A stretch of 64,000 nt of DNA from Ophiura sarsii (Eukaryota; Echinodermata; Ophiuroidea; Amphilepidida; Ophiuridae). Shown here one piece after another: positions 20,419 through 35,300 of this stretch. The notes beneath the pieces were generated by a model that saw only the letters and a list, made by a program, of their open reading frames with translations, was not told the origin of the DNA and did not search any database. The translations under genes and the position numbers were made by a program. Each line of letters starts with the position of its first letter. The stretch's first letter is position 1. The DNA is taken from the NCBI GenBank assembly GCA_035610835.1, contig CM069449.1, forward strand, positions 10,435,855 to 10,499,854. Reading direction: 5' to 3'.

Positions 20419-21232
20419 CTGTTGCTGCCGATTCTCGAAATGCTGTAACTGCGGGGATGAATACAATTACCACCGAATGCGCATGAACAGTTTACTATGG
20501 GTTACACACTTTTAAAGACCTCTCTTTCAAACCGGAAATCATCTCTACAAAGTTAATGATTCGGTAGCAACACCGACTCGGTTGTTCATAGTGCGTGAAT
20601 TACCGACGACGTTCTAATCGCAGCGTCGAGTCCGTCTACGTCTACTTGAATGGGTATGATAAAACCCAACCTCATGCCATCCCGTCGATGAGGCAGCAAC
20701 AACGGGGAATATTTCGCCTTGATGCAATATGGCTTTCATACCTGTCGTGTATCTAGCCACCCTTCTTGTGCAATTCATCAAGTTTTCAATCGGTATGTGT
20801 ACAGACAGATTTTGTATTTCAAAAATATAATTAAGGTACCAAGATATATATAGATTCTTATACAAATATTTTTTTGTAGTATACAATTACAATATGTATC
20901 AACTACTGTTAATTCGCAATATTTCGTATGATCTTGTAATGACGTCTGTACTCAAAACTAAATGCTTTGATCTTTCCACCTCTCTCATCAATCTTTTTTT
21001 TTTAAACTGCCAAAGGTATTTGGATGTTCAAAAGCAAGATTTTGTTGTTGTCTGTCCTGGATCTAATATTAATAATAGTATAACGATGTATCGGGTACCT
21101 GGAGTACATTCCAGTTTTTAAAAGGAAAATTTTGATTTTATTTGACACCTCGCTTGGATAATGCATTCAGATTTTAAATGACATTATTAGGTGAATTAAA
21201 AAAAAACACTTTTGTTTTTCATGATTTATTTC

Positions 21233-21463
21233 TTAACACTTTCCACGCGGCTATAAGTTTTACAATATACAAAACAGAAATTGCAGAAACATTTCCCACA
21301 TTTCAGGGTCTATCTCAAGGATTACTGGACCGATACTTGACATGTTGGTACTTATTTCAATGCATTTCTCATGGTGATTTCGAATATGGTAATGTAATTC
21401 AACAATTTTGACATGTTTGAAACATTTTGTGCAATTTTGGAATGTCGTCGTGGAAAGTGTTAA
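21233..21463. mobile_element. TTAA-type (piggyBac-like) MITE, copy 2
   Basis: Same ends as copy 1, with shared interior text such as GGTCTATCTCAAGGATTACT and AAACATTTTGTG. Copies 1 and 2 lie about 800 bp apart in the same orientation. Confidence 0.88.
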
Positions 21464-21777
21464 TATGTTAACATTTATACTGCCGACGAAAATAGCCCCC
21501 TTGTGATATGAGTGGTCACAATTGATAATACATACAAACGTAGTTTTTACAGATTATATAAATTATGATTAGCATCTACTTTTGACATTTGACTATAGAT
21601 ATCATAGTTTTGTTTAACATGATTCTCGAGAGTTTGAGCATCAGAAGCTTAACTTTTATTTAGCTCTTTTATAATTAACGATTTTGCAACCCATCAAATC
21701 CAAACAAATAGGGTAGTTATTTCATTTTCCGAAATAAACATCGAGATTACGCTATTATCTAGCATTTAAACTGATAG

Positions 21778-21779
21778 GG

Positions 21780-21811
<32 letters not shown>
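21778..21811. repeat. Poly-G tract
   Basis: About 30 G after GGGC. The length may not be reliable in any assembly. Confidence 0.9.
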
Positions 21812-21812
<1 letters not shown>

Positions 21813-22077
21813 GCTTTAGATGCCAATATTGAAAATTGGACAGTATTTGGGTTTTTTCCAGAATATTGTACACCTCCTATTTATACTGAGCAGGCTACAC
21901 CCCGGTACAGTTCATGGTCGGTTCATGGGTTGATATGACAATCATACCTGGGTTCGTCATGCGTCAATATTGGTTAACGCCTTACTGATGGCTGAATTAA
22001 ATATAAGATTTTAAACCCTTTGATAATCACACAGGAAGTCTGGTAGAGAAATATTGCATGTTTAGCATGACGGGTAT

Positions 22078-22193
22078 AAATAAATAAATAAATAAATGAA
22101 TGAATGAATGAATGAAAAAACCAAATAATAATAAAAAAACACAAAAAACAAATAAATAAATAAATGAATGAATAAATAAATAGATAAATGTGA
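22078..22193. repeat. (TAAA/TGAA) tetranucleotide microsatellite
   Basis: ATAAATAAATAAATGAATGA-type repeats, interrupted by AATAATAAAAAAACAC. Confidence 0.9.
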
Positions 22194-22739
22194 TTCATAA
22201 TTAAAAGTATATCGACATTAAATTAAAATAATTAAATTCGAGATCATTTGTTAAGTGTCGACAATTTTTATCAAATAATTTATCATAATAACCTTTTTAT
22301 ATTATACTATAATATAAAAAGGTGGCAAACCGTCATTTCCATTACATCGAAATATTTAACGCATTTTTTGATCACACATGCTACGACCTTACAATTGAAC
22401 TTACTCCACACTTAATATTGTAATCACCTTCGGTGTTAGAATTATGATGTCCCACCCGTCAATAGCTGGTTTCGGTTCCCGGGCGACTCCCGTGTATAGG
22501 TGTAAAATTGGTAGGACTTATAAACATACCGATCATTTTCTTGTAATTAATAAATATAATAATTGATGATATCCCATGGCCTTTAAATGTTCATACACTT
22601 TGTATCAGAAAAAATATGCCTAGTGTATGTTATTTCTCAGTTACTATACTAGGTTTTCTATTGATTTATCCATAGGCTATAACGTGTCATGATGGACTTT
22701 CCCTTATTGTGGTTTATAAAGCCTCCCCCAAACAGGGAG

Positions 22740-22915
22740 GTATGTAAACTGCCTAGTTTCAAGATGATTTTGAAATCACATTTTCTATCCATCATATTGA
22801 CTCTGTTTGTCTCTTGGCATTGTTCTTTTGTTTAATTTAATTTTTGTTTAAGTTTCGTGGCGCTTTGATCTTTCTGGAATGGCGCCTTATAAATAGTTTT
22901 TTGCGTATGTATGTA
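22740..22915 (+). mobile_element. L2-like LINE 3' tail
   Basis: TTTCAAGATGATTTTGAAAT encodes FKMILKSHFL, the usual end of L2-like ORF2. It is followed by a 3' UTR with GCGCTTTGATCTTTCTGGAA and TATG repeats, alike to the LINE end at 12770-12845. Confidence 0.75.
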
Positions 22916-23361
22916 TCATGGATTGTTCTATTGACGCAGGAAAAAATAGGCTGTATTTTATTTCCAACAGTTCTCGAAATATTGAAAATGTTCAAAATGT
23001 TTTCAACGATTTTGAATTAGCTTTAGAAATGTCAAAACATTTCAAAATTGGCAAAATTCTTTGTTTTTGAGAGTTTTGACCTTTTTTGTTTTCCAATTTG
23101 TTTTAAAAAATGTGAAATTTTCAATTAAAGATAAATAAATGTGGAAACAAATCTCGTATTTCAATAAAAAAAAATTAAAAAAATTATCTTGGCATCGGCC
23201 ATCACACCTATAGATTAATCCAACGCTTGCAAATCTAAAGCGTGGCTATCATTATTATTGTGAACTAATATTGCATACGTATACATTATATTAAAATAAT
23301 TACATGTTTTTATTTCACGCCAAGACCTTTAAAAAGACAGATATCTTTCTCTCCTTTACAG

Positions 23362-23388
23362 GCGCTTCACCCGAATTTGACGGCTACG
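23362..23388 (+). CDS. Candidate 27-nt linker exon
   Basis: CTCCTTTACAG precedes it and GTACGT follows. It is phase 1 at both ends and encodes GASPEFDGY-like text that joins the Ig exon in frame. It is short, so support rests on splice sites and phase only. Confidence 0.45.
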
Positions 23389-26300
23389 GTACGTAAACAT
23401 AATGCTCTGTAATTTTGGGTCCATACGAGATTTCATAAACAACAACATGCATCACTTTTACCACATGACACACCGTTTTTTTATATCTATCTACCATTTC
23501 TACTGGCTCCCAATGGCTCTAGATACGCGGTGTTGCGGTTTTCGCATTGAGAGACGAGGTGTACCGAAATTCAGTTCTACAATGCAAAGAGAATTTGGCG
23601 TTATACGATGGTTACGGGTCAAAGGTTAATTCATCTTTTTGTTTTATACTACGCTCATTGCATTGTGGGACTGAATTTCGGTACAATTCGGCTTCCGAAA
23701 TCGCGTATTGTGGTGAAATGATGATACAGCTAACTCAGTGTCGTAAAAAGCGTGTAATCTTCGATTTGCAAACGTCAGTTTCTAGCGTCGTGATGACCCA
23801 GAATATTTTGAATAGCAGAATATTTTTAAAAAGCAAAAGACCGCCTTTGGCTACAATTTGACGGTAAGATACATGTTTGTAAAACACGTACTCGCAAAAA
23901 TACCCCAATGTGCGTGGTTCGTGACATGGGCCGGGGGACGTGTCTTAGAAACGGAGATGTATTAATTTTGTATTACAATTAAGAGCATTTTAGACCCCGT
24001 GCCGTACGGAGAGGGAGGGAGGGAGGGAGGGGCGGAAGTATGCAGAACTTAATTCAAACTTAAATATTTGGTAAAGATCATTAATGTCAATTCCACGCGT
24101 GTCTTCAAACCGCGGAGACACTTAGAACTTAGAACATTTTAGACCCCGTGCCGTACGGAGAAGGGGTGGGAGCCGGCGAATGTATGCTGAACTTAAAGAT
24201 GTATCTTTAGTGACATTTTAGAAAATGTTAGACCCCCTGTCGTACGGAGAGGGTAGCTTACGGAAGTATGCAAAACTTGTATTCAAATCTTTTTTTCTTC
24301 TCATTAAAGCGTAATTCGTTTACAATTATATTTTTGATATTTAAAAAAAGAAGTTTTTCTCCGAATTTTGTTCCTATTAGCGAAAATTAAACCCTCATAT
24401 TTTGGCCATTTCGATAAATATACATGTTAGACTTTAAATCGTTTAAAGCAATCATTTATGTCTATGGCACGTGTCCGAGAAGCGCCAATGTCGCATAAGC
24501 TTGCATTAAAAGACAGTGGGGTGGAGAAATATGCTTTTATACAGAGCTCTATGGCATAAAATTTACATAATCGCGATATCTCGAAAAGAAAATCCTTAAT
24601 AAAACATATTATTTTTTCAAATTAACTTTTTTGGGCAGGGAATATACGGTTCTTTAGATAAAAAAAAACTAGATAATGACTTCAATTAGTCCTACTTTGC
24701 TGAATGTCACCCCGCCCGCGTGTACGTGTTTATAACCATTTTAAACAAAGACCTGCGTTCTCTGTTGACAATCGGTAATTAAATTACTAGTTAAAACAGT
24801 CTAATCATATCAAGAATGTGAGTACCTCTCTTAGATAAGACTTAGTAAAACCCGAGCCTTACCATGCTTACTATGGAATTGAAGGGTATTGCACGTTAAT
24901 GGCTACTACACTGTAAATTATTTTTACCCAAAACTGGGTAAAATATTACAAATCACTGTGGTTCCCAGGGAACATGCTAACAGATGAGTAAACTTTACTC
25001 AATTTTGAAAAGGAAACGTTCTACCTCACCCATGTGTAATCTTTACCCCACCCATGAGTAATAATTACCCCACTCATGAGTACTATTTACCCAACCCATG
25101 AGTACTATTTTACCCCTCCCATGAGCACTACTTTACCCCACCCATGAGTACTATTTAACCAATCATTGGGTAAATTTTACACAATAAGTTGAGCAAGTTT
25201 TACCAATCTGTTGATCATGTTCCCTAGGAGCCGCGCCTTTGGGTAAACTTTACCAAATTCAAGAGTGGTAACAGTTTTACTCAAGAGTTTGGTAATATTT
25301 CTTACCAGAAATAGGGTTAAATATTTTACTCAATCAGTCGAGCAATTTCTCTCTACTTGTGGCTTAAGTCACCTAATTCCAACATTCAAAGGTATAGGCT
25401 AACTTAAAATGAATGGAATTCGGGTGGGGATATTCACGAAGCACTGTCTATCATGCTAATGGACCTGTTTGCCGGGCCTCTCTCTCTCCCTCCCCCTCTC
25501 TCCCCCTCCCCCAGCCCCCCTGGATCAGCGCTTGATGGGAGCTAACAATATTCCATGTCCATGAGTGCCAAAATCAATGTCAATGAATAATTATTATGAA
25601 AGTGGAATATGACACATTTTGAACATGACAAATAACTTACTGAATGCCAAAGGGTATGTTTTACTATGGGTTCTGCTATTTTTACATCGCACCAGGGTAC
25701 TTTTTTTACACGTCACACACATGCAAACTTTACCAATGTGTCATCTGTTAAGATTTTCTAAGTTTGCTCAAATTGCGGTAAAAATTTACCAAACTTTTTA
25801 CCATTTTCGCCTTACCACTAACATTTTACCCAGTGTTGTGTAAAAATAATTAAGAGTGTACCGACTGCTCTTGTTTTAGCCAATTTCTTTACAAACCTTT
25901 ACCCGAAAGTTGAGTTTTTATGCTAAGAAGAGACCACTTATACTAGCTGCACAGTGGTTCCAGATACAATGGGCATAGGCTATATGGCGTCCCAGGATTA
26001 TTCCCACATTAGTCTATACTGCACTCATTCAATTATATGCACGTTCATTCATTTGTTTGTTCAATCGTACCTTCATTCATTGGTATAGACTGTTAAGTTA
26101 ATTATTCATATTTCTTATAAATTTATCATCAAGTATTAGGCCTATTCACAAAAGGTCCCCATATCTAAACTATTTAACTTCACTTTCCTGCAGTTGCCAC
26201 AATTAATCTGGCCAAAGGAAAAGGAACGCATTCCTTTGTCGGTGACATCAAAGCAGTAGTTTCAGTCACAGCTGGTGAACTATCAAGTACAGCTGCCATA

Positions 26301-29300
26301 CAAGTTGAAGCTGGTCAAACAATAGCGCTAAAATGTCAACTAGAAGCTTACGGCACGTGGTTTTTAACGGACGATACGCGCCAAGAATGGGAGGTAGACA
26401 ATGAGGATTATCGGCAGGAAACTGTGGCTCGTAACAGAAAGAAACTAGTTGATAATCCAAGGGTAAGTATTTTGACTTGATAATAATAATAATACACTTA
26501 TGTAATTGATTTGTCCTTATCATTTGCTTTGGACTTTTTATATTAAAAAAATACCTAAGGGAGCACATCAAAACTCGACCGCGCGGCAACTGCCGGTTTC
26601 GCCCAGTTGGACCGCATAGAATTGTTTAGAACAATAGAAACCGGCTGCAACCGCACGGAACCCCATGGAACCGGCGGATGCCGGGCGGTCGAGTTTTGAT
26701 GTGCTCCCTAACAGTAGGGTCATGGATACCGGTCCTGACCACTATAGCAAAAATAAAGATTTTAAAGTAGACTTTATGATATTTAGGGTAGTTTGAGAAA
26801 AATACGCTTAGCTGAGGATTTGGCAGGATTTGGCCAATTCCAGGCGTACCAAGATCTTAAAAATGCCACCGGCGGCCATCTCTGAATTTGGAATATTGCT
26901 TATTTTTTGGTAAAATATTAACATGGAGACCAGGTTGAGGCGTCTGTTGAAATAATCCAATGAACAGAAAAAACATTAAAGCGGTTGTTCTCCGACTCTT
27001 CGGTAGTTTTTATCAAGCCTCTTAGATGGCCGCTAAAGCTGACAAACTGAGATACGGAATGATTTATACCGTGTTTAAAATAACAATAAAAATATAAAAA
27101 CAACATAGCAGCCCAATCTAGTGCCTGCAATGTAATTGTGAACATGTTTCCTATACTTAGGCTACTCTTGTAATTTCATCAACATATCTTTGTCCTTTCA
27201 GATATTCAATTGATAAAACTCGCTCCAAACTTCAACACTTAACAAAGGAAGGTATCAATCACATAGCAGAACAATTTCCTTACCCCATTGAAACATTGCT
27301 TCATAAAACAGTTTGGCCTAATATCTACTAACTTTCTTTGGAATATAAAAAGGGATACTGTATAGCAAATTACGTACATATCATTTCAATTGAGCTTTGT
27401 GCCGAACATTTTATGATTTTATGAGTTTCAAAAAAAGGCAATTGTGGTCAAATTTGAAATTTACCATTTTGCACAAGAGTCCATAATTTCCGCCAGAAAC
27501 ATCAGAATTTTAAAATTCGAATTCATAAATAAAGCTAGATAATTTATATGTAGATGGTAGAATCATATACACCTAACCAATACAAATGGTATTCATAGAT
27601 ATATAAATGCACTTTCGCCGGTATAAATCATTCTGGGACACCCTGTATTCAAATGTGACCCAACACGAATACATAAGGCACGATGAGGGAAATGCGAATA
27701 TTGAGTTATTGATATCATGATTATGTATGCGTTAAAGGACATTTTGGTACCAAAGTCATTATTTCCTAACCAAAATTACTAGTCATTAAAAATCCACTTT
27801 GTCTTAAAACAGCAACTTTTGTTAAGTTATGGACATTTAAAGTGTTGGTTTTGTTAACATATCGATGGAGTAAATTAAATGAAATACTTTTTAATTTTTT
27901 TTTATGAATTTCATTCTGTGGTTGGATACTCGGTATGTAAAAGATCGGAAATACGACTTTTTATGAATTTGGCTTATTTTGACCTTGTCCCAAATTTTGC
28001 TCTTAAATCAAATTAGCTACTGCCGCGCATTGTGCCTCATTTATTCATGTTATGACACAAATATTTTCATATATTATGAACCATTTCATCTGAGAAAGAC
28101 GACTATTTGCTGTTCTTGGCAAATTGTATGGCCAGCTCATTTTCTTCTAAATACCAAAAAGTACCATTGCTTCGTATTATTCCAGGCCCTGCAATTATAA
28201 ATCACGCATTGAACATTCACTTTCAGATAAGAGTGAAGGTAAACCGTGATAAATATGAATGGACACTGACGATAAAGAACGTACAGACCTCCGACAGTGG
28301 TTCATGGAATTGCTTAATATGGCCAGACAGTTTCGGTACAAGTACAGAGGCACGAGCCAACTTAAAAGTTTTAGGTAATAATATACATGGCAGCATGATT
28401 GTTGTAAAAAACAATTCTATTAATTTGCCTATCTTTCTGCTAAGGATGCTTTTGCTGCATGTATCCTGGGTTGTGTGCCTGCACGCTTCAACTTTACTGC
28501 ACTAACAAATAATGTATCACAGGGCTGAAACTCCGTTTGACGATATAGGGAAGCCATGATTTTTGTTATGGAGTACACCGGTAGATGGCGCTGTAGCTGG
28601 AATTTCGATGACATTTTATTGTCTGCTATGACATAGACTTAGTTTACAAGCTAACGCAAAATCACCAGGACAATCGTGCACTTTCGAAAATTATTTGACA
28701 ACGGACGTCTTCAATGCCTTTTTTTACAAAGTATCAGTTTTGAGCAATTAATATTTCCTACTTCTGTTTCATGCATATGAAATTCATTTTGTCCAGAGAT
28801 TACACACCATAATCTGTTGTCTGTTTCTGATGAACTTCATTAACACTTTTCCCGCGGTTATTAGTTTTACCAATTTACAAAACAGATTTTTCAGAAACGT
28901 TTCGCAACTTTGAAAGTCTATCTCAAGAATTACTGTACAAATATCAGGCATGTTTGTTTTAAAATGCATTCCTCATAGTGATTCTAAATAATGTTGACAT
29001 TTTAAAAACATTTTGTGAAATTTTGTAACTGTCGTCTGCAGACGACTGACGCTTGGAAAGTAGTATACCTAGCACATGAAGAAGTCCCTGACCAGGTGTT
29101 TTGAGGTTAGCTAATTCAAAATAAATAATCGTTACCAATTTTTTGTTGTTGAAATACACACTAAATGAGCAAATTTCTTCTCCGCAGTTTGATACCTCAT
29201 TCAACAAAATCGAATGGATACTTTATGTCGATTTCAATGACCGCGCATAACAACAGCAAAGTTGCACTAGGTATTCATTGAATTGTGTGTGATTACTGTC

Positions 29301-32300
29301 ATAACTGTCACACATATCAACATGATCAATGATTTCCTATACCTAGTGCAACTTTGCTGTTGTTAAGCGCGGTCATTGAAATCACCATAACTTTAAAAGT
29401 ATCCATTCTATTTTGTTGAATGATGTATCAAACTGCGGAGAAAAAAATTGCTCATCTCAGATTTTTGGTACCGATTATATATTTTGAATTAGCCAACCTC
29501 AAAGCACCTGGTCAGGGACTTTATGTGCTAGGTGTATATTCCATGCATATCTTCAGAAGGCTGTTGAACAATCACTGCTCACCATTGCTCACGTAGTAAC
29601 ATTAACTTGTCGGAGAACATAGCACAGATGGCATTATTGCAGCAAATGACTATGAATAAAAAAAGAGACACGTTCTCTATGCACGCGCGGTAAAGGCGTC
29701 TCCTACCCCGAAATTGTAGAATCCCTGCTTATACTAAAATACTAATGATACGCCAACTATGTATACGGGTAACAACCTTGTGGAACTGCTAATGCCTTTG
29801 CTATTATTAACCACTAACATACTACACACATAATTGTATACGAATGTAATCAATTTGCTCATCTTTTTGGTAATTTGCTAAACCATGTAAACTGAAGAGC
29901 AGTCGCACACGCCTGTGATGTTTAAAACCGCTGATTGAAGCATACATGAAAGACACTAATTGTGACTTCATATAATCTGCGTGACGTCATTCCGGGAAAA
30001 GCATGACATGTGCGCTACCGTGGTGACTCTAGTAGTAGTAAGTATATCATGATAGGCTTGATTTTTATCCATGCGATAGTTTATACTATAATTATGGCTG
30101 GAAAATAACAATTGGATATCATAAACATTGAATGCCGTTTGCTTGTTCGATAGTAAATCACTCCGTTCAATTTAGATAATTCCATTACACACGGCTTTGC
30201 CTCGTGCCGCAATGGAAAAATCCAAATTTAACCTCGTGATGTAGTTTGTATTATATAACCCATGAACATATTCTAGACATCTGATTGGTGGATAATACAT
30301 TACACAACACAAAATATTCTGGCCTATTTCATGCTTGACGTCATTCCCGGTCATTTTGTGTCTTTCAAAAAAAACTATTGACCGGGCGGTCAATAGTACT
30401 TTTTGAGTAGACCAAAAATGCCCTCCCTCGTAGGCTCGTGCGATCCCGGCATGGAGCGTCTTGAGAGACCCTGTATAAAACCTGAATGTGATCGTCATTC
30501 TACATATAGTTTTCTCTAATTTCTACAAATCTAGAAGGCCCGCTATAGAAGGCCCTACTCGGTATAAACAATAAATCGATTCCACCACCATCTGCGTGTA
30601 CGGACTCCGCTCAGTGCACAGCAAAAGAGGAATCACTTCAAAACAAGTAAACAAGTCGTCTGCATTGCATTATTATTATTTGGCACAGATCTTTTATCGG
30701 CTGAATTAACATTTCATTGAATCTTAGTCATGAATCATAAATATTTGTTGTCAATTCACCTGAGGTTGAGGGCATTCTGCAACGAGGTCTAGACCTCTAT
30801 CGATGAGATGAGTTCAGCATCAGAGTAATTATTCCTCGGTGACTTGCTCGGAGTAAACTAACTTTAAAAAGTAAGCTTATTTTTGATTTTGTCGAGAATC
30901 GACTAGCATATTCACTAAGAAAGATGTGTTCAAGTGTGAGGTGGGGTACTATTTTCCCGAGACCGAAGTAGTACCTTACGGTCTCCAGTTCACCGAGGGG
31001 CCTAATAGATTCCACCAGATCCCGAATAAAGAGCAGAAAATATTTGTTTTATATCCTTCATCAATATATTTCTTGTTCATTAATTTGTTAAAAGTAGACT
31101 CTCAAGTCTGAGCTAAGCCTAGGCCTTACTACTAGGCTACGACTCGGACTAAGCTTTGTAGGCAACGAAAAATCTTTTAAAAAAAATCTTTCACCACCGG
31201 GCACTTGTAGGGTAGCTGCAATATGTTTAAAAGTCAATAGCTAACTGCTCAAAAGTTTCAAAAACTTCCAACTCACGAACTGTTCAATTCAAATTTCATT
31301 CGGGTTACGGGCACCGGCATAACACTTGGAAAGCAATATGTCGGGTGCGGCGTTTTCCATTAAAGTGTAATCGGCGTTGGTTTCCTTGCAAAATTCGCGA
31401 AAACTGACACCATATTTTATTTGTTTTTTAGTGTTCTCGCTGTTTGCGCTGTCAATAAATTGATCAATTGATCTCATTTACACGCCGAAACCGTGGAGTT
31501 TCACCAGTAGCCGCTATTGTTGAAACTGTTGTCGTCTGTTTACGTTTTGCTTTTGTAAGGCTTGTCAATACTAAAGTCAACTGTCATAATATTAACATAA
31601 ATAGGTCATAGGGTATAATAGTAGGCTATTTCATTTTCTAAATAGTACCTCTCTCCCTCGTCAATAGCATTTTTGGTCTTCTTGTCTAATGGTGAGACTA
31701 TTTTTGATAATGTGATACACTTTTAACCAATTAATGAACAGGAATATATTGATGAAGGATATAATTATATATATATATATACTATCTTCGTAGCTCTAAG
31801 ATCGCATAGTTACAATTATATACCGTATATCATGTTTATATTATCTACATTTATTCTAGATTCTATTTCATCGCAGTCATCACAGAATTCAGGACTAGGT
31901 ATGTATGTTTATAGCTATGGACTTGGGCGCTTTTTCGCACTTTCATTTATCTCCCATCACTATTTAAAAAATCATAATAAGGTAACTACGTTCGTTTTTG
32001 TTTCGGAATAGGTGGAGCAGTGGATTTGCAATGCAGAGGTTGTGGGTTCGTATCCAACCATTGGAACACATGAATTATCATCTGCATTGTAATTTCTGAA
32101 AATGCTGATACCATGTATGCTGCGCTCGCATGACTGATACGTTTGTAAAGTGCGGTTGATCAATATGGGCATTGGTAGTCTGTTCTCACGATAGAATGTT
32201 GCTTTAGTAGCTGTTATGATACAACAATGCCATTAATAATTTGCAACGGTGAAAGTAAATGTGCTTCACACATTGTGAATATGTTTAATTAATAAACACA

Positions 32301-35300
32301 CTTACCGTTGCAAAATGCTGTAACAATATATAAAGTATTTTAGACAACTGCTTCACCCTTTGTTTTAAATAGACGTAAAGTCGAACCCACGCGGACAGCA
32401 AATCAATACAAAGAGAATCGCCTCTGGGAATGATGTGAAGTTTTATCAATGACTATTTCATGACAGTGCTAAAGACTACCCAGGCTTTTGTGATGGTTCC
32501 TGTTGAGCAATCTTGAAACGAGACACGTGTCCATAGCTTAGGAATGGTCCCGGGTCCAAAACAACGAACAATGCGGCTTTAGAACCTTTAAAGATCCACC
32601 GAAGTGTAAATGTATTATATATCAAAATAAAGACAAAATCACAAGGATTTCGAAAATAAACATTTTATGAACGATTTATTATAGGGAAAGAAGAAATTTA
32701 CAAAAATAATAAATGTGTCCAAAATCCGTGTTAAAAACGATCTTCGTATTTTGAAAAACCCGCTCTACCAGGCAACACAGAAGAGAAATCATAGTTAGCA
32801 AACAATGCACTAGTGTAAAATTGTGACAGGGTCTAATATGTCTACACACACTCTTTACAATGCATGCTACGTTAGCCTCTTCCCATCATCATGCCTCGCT
32901 GAACAATTGATGACCGCGCGAACTTTAAATATGTGTATCCATGCTGTGTGCATTCAAGACCATACAATCACGAGTGTATGAGCCGTATTATTACATTCAG
33001 TGAATGAATAGATCGAGATCATAATACTGTTTGCAAGGCAACCTTTGCAACTTGATACACATGGTATTTTTATTTTGTGGCTATATTTTTAGACCGTGGT
33101 GCATTGTTTGCTGACTACGAGTCCTCCTCTTAGGCAACACGGAAACTGTGACGTAGATCCGGGAATCCGGCCGTGTTGACACTTCAGTTCCTCCCGGATC
33201 TACGTCACCATTGAAGTCGCCCAAACCTCTTCATGGTTCATTGCGTTTCTGGCGAAGGGATTGGATTTGGTATACGGCCGAACGTATTTTATCTTTTTTA
33301 AATATATTTGTTCACATTTTATAAAAAATAACATGTGAAATGTTCTAACTAATATATTGTTTAACTTTTAAAAATAAGTTTCATGAGCACGTCGATGGAC
33401 CTTTTAAAGGTTCTCTACAGAAGTTTTTAAAGAACCTTTAAACCTCTCTTGCCATCTTGCCATTATGCACATTGACCGACAATGATCTCGACGACCCAAC
33501 AGTTGGTGAAGTACAGTTTATCTGCGCACACCGACTTAACCGAAACAGAAACAGAACCGGAGAGTTCCATGTACGGGACAGCCAAGAACCCATGAAGCAC
33601 CCTTTTTTCCAAACAAGGGTGTACCAATTGATTGCGTAACTTACAAAATATTTACTCATGAATATATTTAAGTAAATTATGTCCAGTGGTTGTGCAATTT
33701 ATATACAAAATAACCATAGCAACTGATTAATAAACAATCCAAAGACATCTATTTTTTCTAAACCAAAATTTACACTTGCAGCATGAACCCTGAAACACTT
33801 CCACTCTCGTCAAGTCAGAGTCTGTAAGACTTTGGGTAGTCAAGGATGTTAACTCAGTAGCGGCGTTCAGTTGCAGTAAAATACCGTAATCTTCAGGCGA
33901 CAGCTCGTGATGTTGCAATAAAATACCGTAATCTTCAGGGGGCAGCTCGCGATGTTGCAGTAAAATACCGTAATTTTCAGGGGGCAGCTCGCGATGTTGC
34001 AGTAAAATACCGTAATCTTCAGGGGACAGCTCGCGATGTTGCAGTTCCATTAGAATCCGGAGAACAAGTTGCGATTTCTTATCTGATTTGGGTGCGGATG
34101 TTAGATTTAGACCAGTCGCATCCAATGTAGAAGGGTACTCTTCCCAGTAGATAACGCGGTCTTCCTTTCTCCCCGGTGACCAACGTGCTTTCCTACGACC
34201 GCCTAATTCACTTCTGATCTTATTATGCAGAGTTTGATTGGTAGTAGTGTTGGTCCGAACTGTCGGATCCAGTTTGACATTTATGCCTCGTCTTTTTAAG
34301 TCCATCCTTTTCAGAGTATTCTCGACATTTTGTTTCCTTGCCTCGATAGCTTCGGTCATGTTATCGTCACGTTTACTTTTTCGTGAATAAACATCCGCTT
34401 TGACCAACAGTTTACTTCCATTGTTCATATGCTTGACTCGCTTTGCCCGCTAATGGACATCCTTGAGCTGTTTCACTGTTTTGGTCCTTTGTTATAACGC
34501 GTTACACGTTCACCGAGATCTGCTGATTTGGTTGCTCTTCCATGGGAATAGATATCAGCTAAAAGTTCACAGTTTTCATCCCAGTACATGGATGTTGCCT
34601 CACAGAAAACTTTTCTGAGTCGAGCGACTCGCTTACGTGAGTATTCATTTTGTCCGTGAGGCGACCCGCCTTCAGAATGTATGCGAGTCATATTACACAC
34701 TTTAAGCGAGTCAAATGACCCATGTAAGTAGGTATAATTGGTATGAAAGTGGGTCATTGGTAATTGATTGACCCACTTGTGCGAGTCACATTACTCACTG
34801 AAAGTACAAATGTCTCAAGTGACCTATTTAAATAGGTCAATTGACCTGCCTACGTGGGTCACATTACTCACGTAGGTGGGTATTCATTTTTGTCCGTGAG
34901 GCGACCCGTTCAACAATCGAGTGAGTCAATGGACACACTTCCAACTCAAAGTGAGTCAAATGACTCGGATCTGTTAAACAATTCCAGTGAGTCAATGGAC
35001 ACACTTCAAAGTCTAAGCGAGTCAAATGACTCGGATCTGTTTAACAATTCCAGTGAGTCAATGGACACACTTCAAACTCAAAGTGAGTCTAATGACTCAC
35101 ATCTGTTTAACAATTCCATTGAGTCAATGGACACACTTCAAACTCAAAGTAAGTCAAATGACTCGGATCTGTTTAACAATTCAAGTGAGTCAATCGACAC
35201 ACTTCATACTGAAAGTGAGTCAAATCCGTTTAACAATTCAAGCGAGTCAATGGACACACTTTAAAGCGAGTCAAATGACTCGGACAGATAATTCCAAATG

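Noticed and set aside
32373..32434. Extra exon of the modular receptor after TGTTTTAAATAG
   Set aside because: The only usable donor (GTGAAG) leaves phase 0, which does not fit the phase-1 start of the next supported exon at 48928.
33438..33659. Overlapping short frames on both strands
   Set aside because: No recognisable domain, no splice support, close to an inverted-repeat element.
34854..35264. 136-codon frame with ESMDTL/SESNDSDLF units
   Set aside because: It is the 66-bp subterminal repeat of the CACTA-like element; no gene context.
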